NCBI GenBank assembly: GCA_026982315.1
Contig: JALSHI010000025.1
Coordinates: forward strand, 62,001 to 126,000
DNA: 64,000 bases
Reading direction: 5' to 3'
Source: Lysobacterales bacterium
GTDB taxonomy: Bacteria; Pseudomonadota; Gammaproteobacteria; Xanthomonadales; Marinicellaceae
The position numbers and the translations under genes were made by a program. Position 1 is the stretch's first letter; every line of letters begins with the position of its first letter. Of this stretch, positions 35,878 to 44,994 are shown in pieces. The notes under the pieces were generated by a model. The model was not told the DNA's origin and did no database searches. It saw nothing but the letters and a program-made list of their open reading frames with translations.

Positions 35878-36231
35878 TGTGACGCCATAGCGTCTTCAGG
35901 GCGCAGAATGAGGCGGCAATGGTGGCCGTTTTGCGGTAGAATACGGCTCGCGCCGGGCATTGACAACAACCAAAAGCATCACCGATATCCGGCGGGTCCA
36001 TACAATTAAATCCTGCTCACAAGCGGCTGTTGGCGGTGGTTTTGGCCTGCCTTTGTTTGCCGCCAATGAGTACCGGCAGGGTATTGGTCAGTCTTCGCTG
36101 GCATGGACAATCGAATCATCAAAAAGAGAGAGGCCCGGGCCTGTTCAGGGGAAGCCTGTACGGCTGCCTGAAATCCACTCTGTACCGTCGTGGCGGTACT
36201 GTTCACAGACTATTTTTTGGAGACGCAAGCA
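35878..36231 (+). other. Gene-free region upstream of leucine dehydrogenase with several inverted repeats
   Basis: 354 bases without a convincing gene. A -10-like TAGAAT lies at 35937-35942. Inverted repeats include TTGGCGG/CCGCCAA (36030-36036, 36060-36066), the perfect palindrome AGGCCCGGGCCT (36131-36142), TTCAGG/CCTGAA (36144-36149, 36167-36172) and GTACCG/CGGTAC (36182-36187, 36194-36199). The last ends 20 bases before the GGAG ribosome site. A structured leader or operator cluster is possible. Confidence 0.5.
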
Positions 36232-37368
36232 ATGAATCTTTTTGAAACCCTGTATGAGACCGAGCATGAAGAGGTGGTTTTTTGTCATAACAAGGAAGCA
36301 GGCCTAAAGGCAATTATCGCCATTCACAATACTGTTTTGGGGCCTGCTCTGGGCGGCCTGCGTATGTGGCCCTACGCCACGGAGCAAGAGGCACTGGATG
36401 ATGTGCTGCGGCTGTCACGGGGCATGACTTACAAGGCTGCAGTTTCCGGCCTTAATTTGGGTGGAGGGAAGTCCATCATTATTGGCGACCCCAAAAAAGA
36501 CAAGTCTGAAGAACTGTTTCGCGCCTTTGGTCGTTTTATTGATTCTCTGGGTGGCCGTTACATTACCGCCGAGGACGTGGGCATTGATGTCAATGACATG
36601 GAATATGTTTTTCAGGAAACCGAAAATGTGGTGGGTGTGCACCAGGTGCATGGCGGCAGTGGCGATCCTTCACCATTCACCGCCCTGGGCACCTTGCAGG
36701 GCATCAAGGCCTCTTTGGAGAAGAAGTACGGCAACCAAAATGTGGGGGATTATTCCTATGCGGTTCAGGGTGCCGGTCATGTGGGCATGGAGCTGATTAA
36801 ATTGCTGCGTGGCGAAGGCGCCAAGGTGTTTGTGACCGATATTAACCCGGAATCTGTCCAACAGGCCGTGGATGAACTGGGTTGTGAAGCCGTTGGCCTG
36901 GACGACATTTATGATGTGGAAGCGAATGTCTATTCTCCCTGCGCGCTGGGCGGGACAGTTAACGCGGAAACCATCCCCCGGTTTCATTTCGATATTGTCT
37001 GTGGCAGCGCCAATAACCAGTTGGCAACCCCGGAAGATGGCAATGAGCTGGAACGGCGGGGCATTCTGTATGCGCCGGATTATGCTGTGAATGCCGGTGG
37101 GTTAATGAATGTGTCCATTGAGCTGGAAGGCTACAACCGCGAGCGCGCCATGCGTATGACGCGAAATATCTACTACGGAATCAAGAAAATCTTTGATATT
37201 GCAGCGCGGGATGGCATACCCACCTGGCAGGCGGCTGACCGCATGGCTGAAGAACGCATTGCCAAAATCGGAAAAATCAAGATGCCCTACATGGCGCAAC
37301 GCAAAAATCTGTTTTCAGGGCGGATTAAAAATGGCCAGGGGCACGCCATTGAAAACAAGATCGTCTAG
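36232..37368 (+). CDS. Leucine dehydrogenase (Leu/Val/Phe dehydrogenase family)
   Basis: NAD-dependent oxidative deamination of branched-chain amino acids, giving the 2-oxo acid. The catalytic domain has GPALGGLRMWPY, the catalytic-lysine motif MTYKAAVSGLNLGGGK and the GGRYITAEDVG loop. The Rossmann domain carries VQGAGHVGMELI. YAPDYAVNAGGLMNV near residue 285 is also diagnostic. The start is ATG 36232, with GGAG about 9 bases upstream; the longer frame from 36190 adds 14 unsupported residues. It precedes the liu operon, so it can supply 2-oxoisocaproate, although the oxo-acid dehydrogenase that links the two is not in the window. Confidence 0.92.
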   Translation: MNLFETLYETEHEEVVFCHNKEAGLKAIIAIHNTVLGPALGGLRMWPYATEQEALDDVLRLSRGMTYKAAVSGLNLGGGKSIIIGDPKKDKSEELFRAFGRFIDSLGGRYITAEDVGIDVNDMEYVFQETENVVGVHQVHGGSGDPSPFTALGTLQGIKASLEKKYGNQNVGDYSYAVQGAGHVGMELIKLLRGEGAKVFVTDINPESVQQAVDELGCEAVGLDDIYDVEANVYSPCALGGTVNAETIPRFHFDIVCGSANNQLATPEDGNELERRGILYAPDYAVNAGGLMNVSIELEGYNRERAMRMTRNIYYGIKKIFDIAARDGIPTWQAADRMAEERIAKIGKIKMPYMAQRKNLFSGRIKNGQGHAIENKIV

Positions 37369-37383
37369 GGATTCAGTATATCG

Positions 37384-37406
37384 GGCCACCTTGTCGGTGG
37401 CCTTTT
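37384..37406 (+). terminator. Intrinsic terminator after leucine dehydrogenase
   Basis: GGCCACC-TTGTC-GGTGGCC followed by TTTT and more T-rich sequence. It suggests that the leucine dehydrogenase gene is transcribed apart from the liu operon or attenuated before it. Confidence 0.8.
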
Positions 37407-37428
37407 CTGTTGTTTTGCCATCACTGTT

Positions 37429-37454
37429 CCGGTTCTCTGTTTTCGCAGAGCCGG
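37429..37454 (+). promoter_or_regulatory. Hairpin immediately upstream of the liuA ribosome site
   Basis: CCGG-TT-CTCTG pairs with CAGAG-CCGG around a TTTTCG loop, leaving a two-base bulge. It ends 5 bases before AAGAAGGA, the ribosome site of liuA. Seen by eye; any regulatory role is unproven. Confidence 0.35.
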
Positions 37455-37470
37455 GGCGACAAGAAGGATA

Positions 37471-38643
37471 ATGACCATGATAGGGGAAATGAAACTGGGC
37501 GAAGAACTGGATCTGTTGCGCGATACTGTGCGGGACTTTGCCGACAAGGAAATCGCGCCACGGGCTGAGGCTATTGATCGGGACAACGCTTTTCCTGACG
37601 ACTTGTGGCAAAAAATGGGCGAACTCGGCTTGCATGGCATGACGATTCCGGCAGAATACGGGGGGACCGACATGGGCTATCTGGCGCATGTGGTGGCCAT
37701 GGAAGAAATCTCCCGGGCTTCGGCTTCTGTAGGCCTTTCCTATGGGGCGCATTCCAACCTTTGTCTGAATAATCTTTACAAACATGCCAGTGAGGCCCAG
37801 CGCCAGCGCTATGTGCCGGACTTATGTGCCGGAAAAAAGGTGGGTGCGCTGGCCATGAGCGAACCTGGTGCGGGTTCCGATGTGGTTGGCTCCATGAGCT
37901 GTACGGCGGTAAAAAAGGGTGATCGCTGGATTGCCAATGGTAACAAGATGTGGATCACCAATGGGCCGGATGCCGATGTGCTGATTGTGTATATGCGTAC
38001 CGCCCCGCGGGAGCAGGGCGCGCATACCATCACAGCCTTTATCGTGGAAAAGGGCATGCCGGGATTTTCTACAGCGCAAAAACTCGATAAATTGGGCATG
38101 CGCGGCTCAAATACCTGCGAGCTGGTATTCGAGGATTGCGAGATTCCCGAAGAAAATGTCTTGGGCGAGGTGAATGAAGGCGTGCGGATTCTCATGTCCG
38201 GCCTGAACACCGAGCGGCTGGTTCTGGCCGGTGGTCCGCTGGGCATTATGCAAGCGGCCCTGGATATTGCGGTTCCTTACACCTCACAACGGCAACAATT
38301 TGGCAAACCCATTGGTGAATTCGGATTGATGCGGGCGAAGCTGGGAAAAATGTACAGCGACTTGCAATCCAGCCGCTATTTTGCCTATGGCGTGGCCCGA
38401 GACTATGATGCGGGTATTGAATCAAGGCTGGACCCGGCCGCCTGCTTGTATCATGCTTCCAGCTGTGCTGTTCAGGTGGCGCTGGAGGCCATTCAGGTGC
38501 TTGGTGGCAATGGCTATATCAACGAGTATCCTACCGGTCGTTTGCTGCGTGATGCCAAGTTGTATGATATTGGTGCCGGAACGAGTGAAATTCGTTTGAT
38601 GCTGATTGGCAGGGAACTTTACAGAAACGCAAAAGGCAAATGA
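37471..38643 (+). CDS. liuA: Isovaleryl-CoA dehydrogenase
   Basis: FAD enzyme that oxidises isovaleryl-CoA to 3-methylcrotonyl-CoA. The acyl-CoA dehydrogenase motifs are present: [22 protein letters not shown], and the C-terminal [34 protein letters not shown]. The isovaleryl-type sequence [21 protein letters not shown] distinguishes it from short-chain enzymes. At 390 residues it has normal length. AAGAAGGA precedes ATG 37471. First gene of a liu run whose genes are spaced by 18-48 bases or overlap, apart from the membrane-protein insert. Confidence 0.93.
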   Translation: MTMIGEMKLGEELDLLRDTVRDFADKEIAPRAEAIDRDNAFPDDLWQKMGELGLHGMTIPAEYGGTDMGYLAHVVAMEEISRASASVGLSYGAHSNLCLNNLYKHASEAQRQRYVPDLCAGKKVGALAMSEPGAGSDVVGSMSCTAVKKGDRWIANGNKMWITNGPDADVLIVYMRTAPREQGAHTITAFIVEKGMPGFSTAQKLDKLGMRGSNTCELVFEDCEIPEENVLGEVNEGVRILMSGLNTERLVLAGGPLGIMQAALDIAVPYTSQRQQFGKPIGEFGLMRAKLGKMYSDLQSSRYFAYGVARDYDAGIESRLDPAACLYHASSCAVQVALEAIQVLGGNGYINEYPTGRLLRDAKLYDIGAGTSEIRLMLIGRELYRNAKGK

Positions 38644-39833
38644 GAAATAACATGAGAAAATCTGTGTATATTATTGGTGCAAAAAGAACTCCTATTGGTT
38701 CATTTCAGGGACAGTTTGCGTCGACTCCCGCCCCAAAGCTGGGGGCGGAAGCCATTTCCGCGGCTATTGAGCAGGCTGAAATTGACGCCGGAGATGTGGA
38801 TGAACTGCTGATGGGTTGCGTGTTACCCGCCGGCGTGGGTCAGGCCCCGGCGCGTCAGGCGGCGCTGGGTGCCGGATTGCCGCTTTCTGTACCATGCACC
38901 ACTGTCAACAAGGTGTGTGGCTCGGGCATGAAAACCGTCATGCAGGCTGCCGATGCCATTGTCGCTGATTCTGCATCCGTGGCGGTGGCCGGAGGCATGG
39001 AAAACATGAGCCTGGCACCTTATTTATTGCCAGGTGCCCGGGCGGGCTATCGCATGGGCAATCAGTCTGTTGTGGACCATATGTTCCATGATGGGCTGAC
39101 CAACCCTTATGACAATCACCTCATGGGTGTTTTTGCTGAATCCTGTGCGGATAAATATGCTTTCAGCCGTGAGCAGCAGGACGCTTTTGCGGCTGAAAGC
39201 GTGCGGCGCGCGCAACAGGCCATTGAATCCGGGGCGTTTGCTGAAGAAATCACACCGGTGACCGTAAAAAACCGCCGGGAGGAAAAACAAATTTGTGTTG
39301 ATGAGGAGCCAGGGCGCTGTATCATTGAAAAAATTCCGCATCTGCGCCCGGCGTTCAAGCGCGATGGCGGTACCGTGACCGCCGCCAATGCCTCCAAAAT
39401 CTCCGATGGCGCTTCGGCCATGGTGCTGGCCTCGGCGGATTATGTGCAGCAACATGGCTTGCGCCCATTGGCGACAATTCGTGGTTATAGCCAACACGCT
39501 CAGGAACCCGCCTGGTTCACCACAGCGCCAGTTGCAGCCATGCAGAAACTCATGGAGCGACTGGGCTGGTCGGTGGGCGAAGTGGACTTGTTTGAAATCA
39601 ATGAAGCCTTTGCTGTTGTTACCATGGCCGCCATGCAGGAGCTGGGCATTACCCATGAAAAGGTCAATATTCATGGTGGAGCCACTGCGCTGGGGCATCC
39701 TATTGGCGCATCCGGTAACCGGATTCTGGTCACTTTGTTGCACGCCTTGCGACAAAAGGGGCTGAAACGTGGCATTGCCAGTTTGTGTATTGGTGGTGGC
39801 GAAGCCACAGCGGTGGCCATCGAGATAGAATGA
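38640..39833 (+). CDS. Acetyl-CoA C-acetyltransferase (thiolase)
   Basis: A biosynthetic/degradative type thiolase of 397 residues. The acyl-enzyme cysteine is in NKVCGSGMK (Cys93). [23 protein letters not shown] is typical of AtoB/PhaA acetoacetyl-CoA thiolases. The C-terminal [21 protein letters not shown] and [13 protein letters not shown] complete the active site. It starts 4 bases inside the liuA stop; ATG 38652 is an alternative start. Its position between liuA and liuB suggests it cleaves acetoacetyl-CoA made from the acetoacetate released by LiuE. Confidence 0.92.
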   Translation: MRNNMRKSVYIIGAKRTPIGSFQGQFASTPAPKLGAEAISAAIEQAEIDAGDVDELLMGCVLPAGVGQAPARQAALGAGLPLSVPCTTVNKVCGSGMKTVMQAADAIVADSASVAVAGGMENMSLAPYLLPGARAGYRMGNQSVVDHMFHDGLTNPYDNHLMGVFAESCADKYAFSREQQDAFAAESVRRAQQAIESGAFAEEITPVTVKNRREEKQICVDEEPGRCIIEKIPHLRPAFKRDGGTVTAANASKISDGASAMVLASADYVQQHGLRPLATIRGYSQHAQEPAWFTTAPVAAMQKLMERLGWSVGEVDLFEINEAFAVVTMAAMQELGITHEKVNIHGGATALGHPIGASGNRILVTLLHALRQKGLKRGIASLCIGGGEATAVAIEIE

Positions 39834-39851
39834 TTCCCACAGGACAAATTT

Positions 39852-41459
39852 ATGCCGCGCATACCTAGCCAGATTAACCCGGAAGCGCCGGAGTTTCTTG
39901 AAAACCAGATGCACATGCAGTCTCTGGTGGATGACTTGCAAGCCACGATGAACCGCGTTTGTCAGGGTGGTTCCGAAAAGGCGCGCAAAAAACATGTGCA
40001 GCGAGGGAAGCTGCTGGTCCGCGACCGCATTCGCCATCTGCTGGATGCAGGCAGCCCCTTTCTGGAGCTTTCTCCTCTGGCTGCCAATGGCTTGTATGAT
40101 AACGCCGCGCCAGCGGCAGGTATTGTCACCGGAATTGGCCGCATCCACGGGCAGGAAGTGATGGTGGTGGCCAATGACGCCACGGTCAAGGGGGGAACCT
40201 ATTTCCCTATGACTGTCAAAAAGCATTTGCGCGCCCAGGAAGTGGCTCTGGAAAATCGATTGCCTTGCGTCTATCTGGTGGATTCAGGCGGGGCATTTTT
40301 GCCCTTGCAGGATGAGGTCTTTCCCGACAAGGAGCATTTTGGCCGCATTTTCTATAACCAGGCACAACTTTCGGCGCGAAATATCCCGCAAATTGCCGTG
40401 GTGATGGGCTCATGCACGGCTGGCGGCGCCTATGTGCCAGCCATGTGCGATGAAGCGGTTATTGTCAAGGAACAGGGAACAATTTTTCTGGGCGGGCCGC
40501 CGCTGGTCAAGGCAGCCACCGGCGAGGAGGTGGATGCGGAAAGCCTGGGCGGAGCCGAAGTGCATTCAAGCCAGTCCGGGGTGACCGATCATTTCGCCGA
40601 AAATGATGAGCATGCCCTGCAAATCACCCGGGAGATTTTTCGCTATCTCAACCGGCAACCGGTGAACTGGTTGCAACGGCACAAAGCAGAACCGCCGGTT
40701 TATCCCGCCCACGAGTTATATGGCATTATCCCAAAAAGCACGCGCACGCCTTACGATGTGAGGGAAATCATTGCCCGGCTGGTGGACGATTCTGACCTTC
40801 AGGAATTTAAAGCCAAATATGGCACCACGCTGGTTTGTGGTTTTGCCCGAATCGATGGCTATCCTGTGGGTATTGTCGCCAATAATGGTATTTTATTTTC
40901 CGAATCGGCCCTGAAAGGGGCGCATTTTGTCGAGTTATGCAATCAGCGTAAGGTTCCGCTGGTCTTTTTGCAGAATATTACCGGCTTTATGGTCGGCAAA
41001 GATTACGAGAATCGTGGCATTGCCAAGGATGGCGCGAAAATGGTCATGGCCGTGGCCAATGCCGCAGTTCCCAAATATACGGTGGTCATTGGTGGCTCTT
41101 TTGGCGCTGGCAACTACGCCATGAATGGCCGGGCCTATGGTGGCCGGTTTCTGTGGATGTGGCCCAATGCCCGCATTTCGGTGATGGGCGGGGAACAGGC
41201 GGCGTCGGTTCTGGCCACCATTCGTCAGGATGTGCTGGATCACAAGGGGCAAAACTGGGCACCGGAAGACAAGCGGGCGTTTATGCAGAAAATCGTCCAG
41301 CAGTACGAAAGCCAGGGCAATCCCTATTATGCCACGGCCCGGTTGTGGGATGATGGCGTGATTGACCCGGCGCAAACCCGGCAGGTGCTCAGTCAAGCCT
41401 TAAGATGCGCTCAATGGGCGCCGGTGGAGGAGACCCGCTATGGAGTCTTCCGTATGTGA
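39852..41459 (+). CDS. liuB: 3-methylcrotonyl-CoA carboxylase beta subunit (carboxyltransferase)
   Basis: This 535-residue carboxyltransferase takes CO2 from the biotin of LiuD and adds it to 3-methylcrotonyl-CoA. Crotonase-fold motifs include [41 protein letters not shown] and [17 protein letters not shown]. The C-terminal half has [31 protein letters not shown] and [23 protein letters not shown] identifies the methylcrotonyl rather than the propionyl enzyme. ACAGGACA lies upstream. Its 3' end overlaps the extended frame of liuC. Confidence 0.95.
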   Translation: MPRIPSQINPEAPEFLENQMHMQSLVDDLQATMNRVCQGGSEKARKKHVQRGKLLVRDRIRHLLDAGSPFLELSPLAANGLYDNAAPAAGIVTGIGRIHGQEVMVVANDATVKGGTYFPMTVKKHLRAQEVALENRLPCVYLVDSGGAFLPLQDEVFPDKEHFGRIFYNQAQLSARNIPQIAVVMGSCTAGGAYVPAMCDEAVIVKEQGTIFLGGPPLVKAATGEEVDAESLGGAEVHSSQSGVTDHFAENDEHALQITREIFRYLNRQPVNWLQRHKAEPPVYPAHELYGIIPKSTRTPYDVREIIARLVDDSDLQEFKAKYGTTLVCGFARIDGYPVGIVANNGILFSESALKGAHFVELCNQRKVPLVFLQNITGFMVGKDYENRGIAKDGAKMVMAVANAAVPKYTVVIGGSFGAGNYAMNGRAYGGRFLWMWPNARISVMGGEQAASVLATIRQDVLDHKGQNWAPEDKRAFMQKIVQQYESQGNPYYATARLWDDGVIDPAQTRQVLSQALRCAQWAPVEETRYGVFRM

Positions 41460-41496
41460 CAGGCTGAGGACTGGACCCTATTTTAACGAGAAAACT

Positions 41497-42285
41497 ATGT
41501 TTCAGACAATCAAGACAGAAACCAATAAACGCGGTGTTCATCGCATTACGCTGAACCGGCCCGATGTGCATAATGCCTTCAATGCCACCATGATTGAGGA
41601 GCTGATTAGCGCCTTTACCCTGGCAGGTCAGGATGCCGCTGTTCAAATCATTGTTTTGCAAAGCGAAGGCAAGAGTTTCAGCGCCGGTGCGGATATTAAC
41701 TGGATGCAATCCATGGTAGATGCCAGTCAGGAGCAAAACCGGGAGGACTCCCAGGTACTGGCGCGCCTGATGCGAACCATCAATTTTTGCCCAAAACCTG
41801 TGGTGGCACGGGTTCAGGGGCTGGCTTTGGGCGGCGGCGTGGGATTGCTAAGCTGCTGCGATATTGTGGTGGCCAGCCCAGCGGCCAAGTTCGGTCTGAC
41901 CGAGGCCAAGCTTGGCCTGGTTCCGGCGGTGATTTCGCCCTATGTGGTGGACGCCATTGGTTCGCGCCATGCCCGTCATTACTTTCTGACCGCTGAATTA
42001 TTTGATAGCCAGAGGGCCTATGAACTGGGTCTGGTTTCAGTACTGACCGGCGAAGATACGCTGGATGATGCGGTGGAAAAAACCATTGCGCGCATTTTGC
42101 GAACCGGTCCTAATGCCCGCGCCATCAGTAAAAAACTGGTTATGTCGGTTGTGGGACGAAGTATTCCGCAACAAAAAAAGCTGGATGAATACACCACGCA
42201 AGTCATTGCCGCGGTGCGGGTTTCACCCGAAGGCCAGCAGGGTCTGAAAGCCTTTCTGAATAAACAGGAACCAGACTGGAAATAA
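41497..42285 (+). CDS. liuC: 3-methylglutaconyl-CoA hydratase (enoyl-CoA hydratase family)
   Basis: A crotonase-fold enzyme that hydrates 3-methylglutaconyl-CoA to HMG-CoA in leucine breakdown. The oxyanion-hole segments are SEGKSFSAGADINWMQ and RVQGLALGGGVGLLSCCDI; KFGLTEAKLGLVPAVISPYVV carries a catalytic Glu position. The frame is open from 41440, but homology starts at MFQTIKTETNKRG, so ATG 41497 is chosen (262 residues). The ribosome site before it is weak, suggesting coupling to liuB. Function is assigned mostly from position between liuB and liuD. Confidence 0.88.
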   Translation: MFQTIKTETNKRGVHRITLNRPDVHNAFNATMIEELISAFTLAGQDAAVQIIVLQSEGKSFSAGADINWMQSMVDASQEQNREDSQVLARLMRTINFCPKPVVARVQGLALGGGVGLLSCCDIVVASPAAKFGLTEAKLGLVPAVISPYVVDAIGSRHARHYFLTAELFDSQRAYELGLVSVLTGEDTLDDAVEKTIARILRTGPNARAISKKLVMSVVGRSIPQQKKLDEYTTQVIAAVRVSPEGQQGLKAFLNKQEPDWK

Positions 42286-42349
42286 ATTTTCCAGAAAACA
42301 GGGTATTTACATATATGCCCATTCTCACCCTAACCACAGGAAAACATCC

Positions 42350-42934
42350 ATGAGCGATTCACAGGAAAAAGCACACAGTATTGAGACATCCGGCTTACGC
42401 CGACGAGATCGCCCCGGAGACCTGGGGAGAAAAGCCTCTATCCTGACATGGTTGGCCATAGCATTGGGGTTGGTTGGTGTGTATTTGGCACGGCGCACTG
42501 TTCGGCAACCCTTGCCCGACACAAACAGCATAATCCTGGTGGCACTGGTGGCGATTGTGGCGGTCTTGCTGGCTTTCTGGTTTTTGCGCACCGACTTCAA
42601 AGCGCAGAAAACAAAGCGTGTCGGATTGCTGTTGACGGCTCTGTTTTTTGCTGGGACTTTCGGGTTTGCGGTTTATAGTGTGGCTTATTGGTGGGTTGAT
42701 CGGCATGGCCAACCTGTGGACGTGATGTATCAACTGGTCAGCAAGCAGGCCACCAGCCTGGAGTGGAAACCCATGCAACCCGGGGCAGCACCAGGCATTC
42801 GTCTTGACCATCCAGAACCTTTGTTTATGAGCTTTGCCCCTGGGAGTCAGTACCCGTTTCCGTTGCTGAAAGGCCCCATGGGCTTCTGGGTGCTGAATAG
42901 TGATCCGGATGTGGACGACTCAGTCACCCAGTAA
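42350..42934 (+). CDS. Unknown three-helix membrane protein inside the liu cluster
   Basis: I do not recognise this 194-residue protein. It has a charged N-terminus (residues 1-28), three probable transmembrane helices (about 29-46, 61-80, 91-115) and a ~75-residue C-terminal part rich in Pro and Trp, with no signal peptide. A good AGGAAAA ribosome site precedes the ATG. It is inserted between liuC and liuD, which are usually adjacent, with spacers of 64 and 41 bases, and codon use looks ordinary. The position hints at a role linked to branched-chain acid metabolism, or a hitchhiker gene. Confidence 0.7.
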   Translation: MSDSQEKAHSIETSGLRRRDRPGDLGRKASILTWLAIALGLVGVYLARRTVRQPLPDTNSIILVALVAIVAVLLAFWFLRTDFKAQKTKRVGLLLTALFFAGTFGFAVYSVAYWWVDRHGQPVDVMYQLVSKQATSLEWKPMQPGAAPGIRLDHPEPLFMSFAPGSQYPFPLLKGPMGFWVLNSDPDVDDSVTQ

Positions 42935-42975
42935 TCCGCGCCATTGTCTTGAATCTTTATTGTTAATGCCAACCT

Positions 42976-44994
42976 ATGCCCCGAACAATCTCCAAAATAC
43001 TGATAGCCAACCGTGGTGAAATCGCCTGCCGGATTATCCGCACGTGTCAGCGGCTTGGCATTGACACAGTCGCGGTCTATTCCTCGGTAGACCGCTATGC
43101 CCGGCATGTGGCGCTGGCCGATGCCGCCGAATGTATCGGGCCGCCAGCGCCGGAAAAATCCTACCTGAACAGTGATGCCATTCTCGCGGCGGCCAAAAAA
43201 CATGCCGTTGATGCCATTCACCCGGGTTATGGCTTTCTTGCCGAGAATGCAGATTTTGCCCAGGCGTGCGCGGATGACGGGTTGATTTTTATTGGCGCGC
43301 CGGTTGCCGCCATGCGCCTGATGGCCAGCAAATCAGCCGCCAAAAACACATTACAGGCCGCCGGTGTGCCCGTGGTTCCTGGCTACCATGGCGATAATCA
43401 GGGATCCGATGTTTTGTTTCGGGAAGCTGAAAAAATTGGTTGGCCGGTACTGATTAAGGCCGTTGCCGGTGGTGGCGGCAAGGGCATGAAAGTGGTACAC
43501 AATGCCGATGAGTTTCACGAGGCGCTGGCATCCGCCAAAAACGAAGCACGCAAGGCTTTTGGCGATGATCGGGTGATCCTGGAAAAGTTCATTACCCGGC
43601 CGCGGCATCTGGAAGTGCAAATTTTTTCCGATCAACATGGCCAGCATGTACACTTGTTTGAGCGCGACTGTTCAGCCCAGCGCCGTTATCAGAAAATCAT
43701 TGAAGAAGCACCGGCGGCTGGTTTGCCCGCAAAAACCCGGGAAGCGATGCTGCAGGCGGCATTGAAAGTGGCCAAAGCGGTGGATTACGCAGGGGCGGGC
43801 ACGGTGGAGTTTATCTTGGATGCGGATAATCGTTTCTATTTTCTGGAAATGAATACCCGTTTACAGGTGGAACACCGTGTGACGGAACTGATCACCGGCA
43901 CAGATTTGGTGGCCTGGCAAATCCAGGTGGCCGAAGGCCGGCCATTGCCACTGTCCCAGGACGCCATTGCCTGTTGTGGACATGCCATTGAGGCCAGGGT
44001 GTACGCCGAAGATCCGGATAATGACTTTTTGCCTTCTGTGGGTGTGCTGGATCGCGTGCAATTTCCCCCGCATCAGTCAGGCCGCCTGCTGGTGGATAGC
44101 GGCGTGCGCCAAGCGGATCGCATTAGCGTTTATTACGATCCGATGATCGCCAAACTGGTGGTGTGGGGAGAGACCCGCGAAAACGCCATTGCTGCCATGA
44201 ATCAGGCATTAGCGGAAACACTTATCAGTGGTGTTAAAACCAATCTGGCCAGTTTGGGTGAAGTTCTTAATAATCCATTGTTTCTTGATAACTGCTTGTA
44301 TACCAACGCAATTGACCAGAGAGTGTTGGATGGCGATACCATGGATGAGATGCCATTACCGCATTTTATGGCCGCGATTATTGCCCATCAACTGCACGCG
44401 TTTGATGACTCGGCGATGGCTTCGGAAGCAGCGCCTATTGCCTGGGCGCTGTTTGGCCCGGACTGGCGGCCTTTGACCTTGAGGCATCAGGATCGGTTAC
44501 TGCAAATAGCGTATCGCATTGCGAATGAAACCCTTTTTATTCGGTCCTTGGCACAGACGATTCTGAGTGAGGATGGCCAAGCCGAACCATTAACGGATTT
44601 AACCGGCCGCTTTTCCTGGCCGCTGGATTGGGATTTTAAGGTGCATGAGGCGCCAGAGGCGTATCACGTCATTATCGGTCATCACAGACAGGTTTTTGAA
44701 AAACAGCGACATGACAGCGTGGCCCAGGCTGATGGTGACGCCCGGCTCGTGTTGGCCCCCATGCCCGGCGAGTTATTGCAGGTGTTTGTCAAACCTGGAG
44801 AAAAAGTGGAACAGGGGCAAACCCTGGCGGTTATGGAAGCCATGAAAATGGAGCTTAGCCTGAAAGCGCCTCGCTCAGCTTGTATAGATACTGTTCACCA
44901 TCGCCCCGGGGATATTCTGCAAGCCGGGGACGTGATATTTACCCTGAAACCAGACGAATCTGACGTTGATAGCCTGCAGGGGGAAGCATCATGA
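42976..44994 (+). CDS. liuD: 3-methylcrotonyl-CoA carboxylase alpha subunit (biotin carboxylase/carrier)
   Basis: A 672-residue biotin-dependent subunit. The biotin carboxylase part opens with KILIANRGEIACRIIRTC and has the ATP-grasp loop AVAGGGGKGMKVV, ERDCSAQRRYQKIIEEAPA and EMNTRLQVEHRVTE. The biotin-carboxyl-carrier domain at the C-terminus has EAMKMEL with the biotinylated lysine at residue 624. It pairs with LiuB. The stop overlaps the liuE start by 4 bases. Confidence 0.95.
   Translation: MPRTISKILIANRGEIACRIIRTCQRLGIDTVAVYSSVDRYARHVALADAAECIGPPAPEKSYLNSDAILAAAKKHAVDAIHPGYGFLAENADFAQACADDGLIFIGAPVAAMRLMASKSAAKNTLQAAGVPVVPGYHGDNQGSDVLFREAEKIGWPVLIKAVAGGGGKGMKVVHNADEFHEALASAKNEARKAFGDDRVILEKFITRPRHLEVQIFSDQHGQHVHLFERDCSAQRRYQKIIEEAPAAGLPAKTREAMLQAALKVAKAVDYAGAGTVEFILDADNRFYFLEMNTRLQVEHRVTELITGTDLVAWQIQVAEGRPLPLSQDAIACCGHAIEARVYAEDPDNDFLPSVGVLDRVQFPPHQSGRLLVDSGVRQADRISVYYDPMIAKLVVWGETRENAIAAMNQALAETLISGVKTNLASLGEVLNNPLFLDNCLYTNAIDQRVLDGDTMDEMPLPHFMAAIIAHQLHAFDDSAMASEAAPIAWALFGPDWRPLTLRHQDRLLQIAYRIANETLFIRSLAQTILSEDGQAEPLTDLTGRFSWPLDWDFKVHEAPEAYHVIIGHHRQVFEKQRHDSVAQADGDARLVLAPMPGELLQVFVKPGEKVEQGQTLAVMEAMKMELSLKAPRSACIDTVHHRPGDILQAGDVIFTLKPDESDVDSLQGEAS

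Noticed and set aside
35960..36235. 91-codon plus-strand frame in the gap before leucine dehydrogenase
   Set aside because: It has no ribosome site, no domain and mixed composition, and it runs across the palindromes and into the leucine dehydrogenase start.
39024..40226. 400-codon open frame on the minus strand opposite the thiolase and liuB genes
   Set aside because: It lies wholly antisense to two clear enzymes, has odd composition (many His, Gln, Arg) and no recognisable motif. It is a codon-bias shadow.
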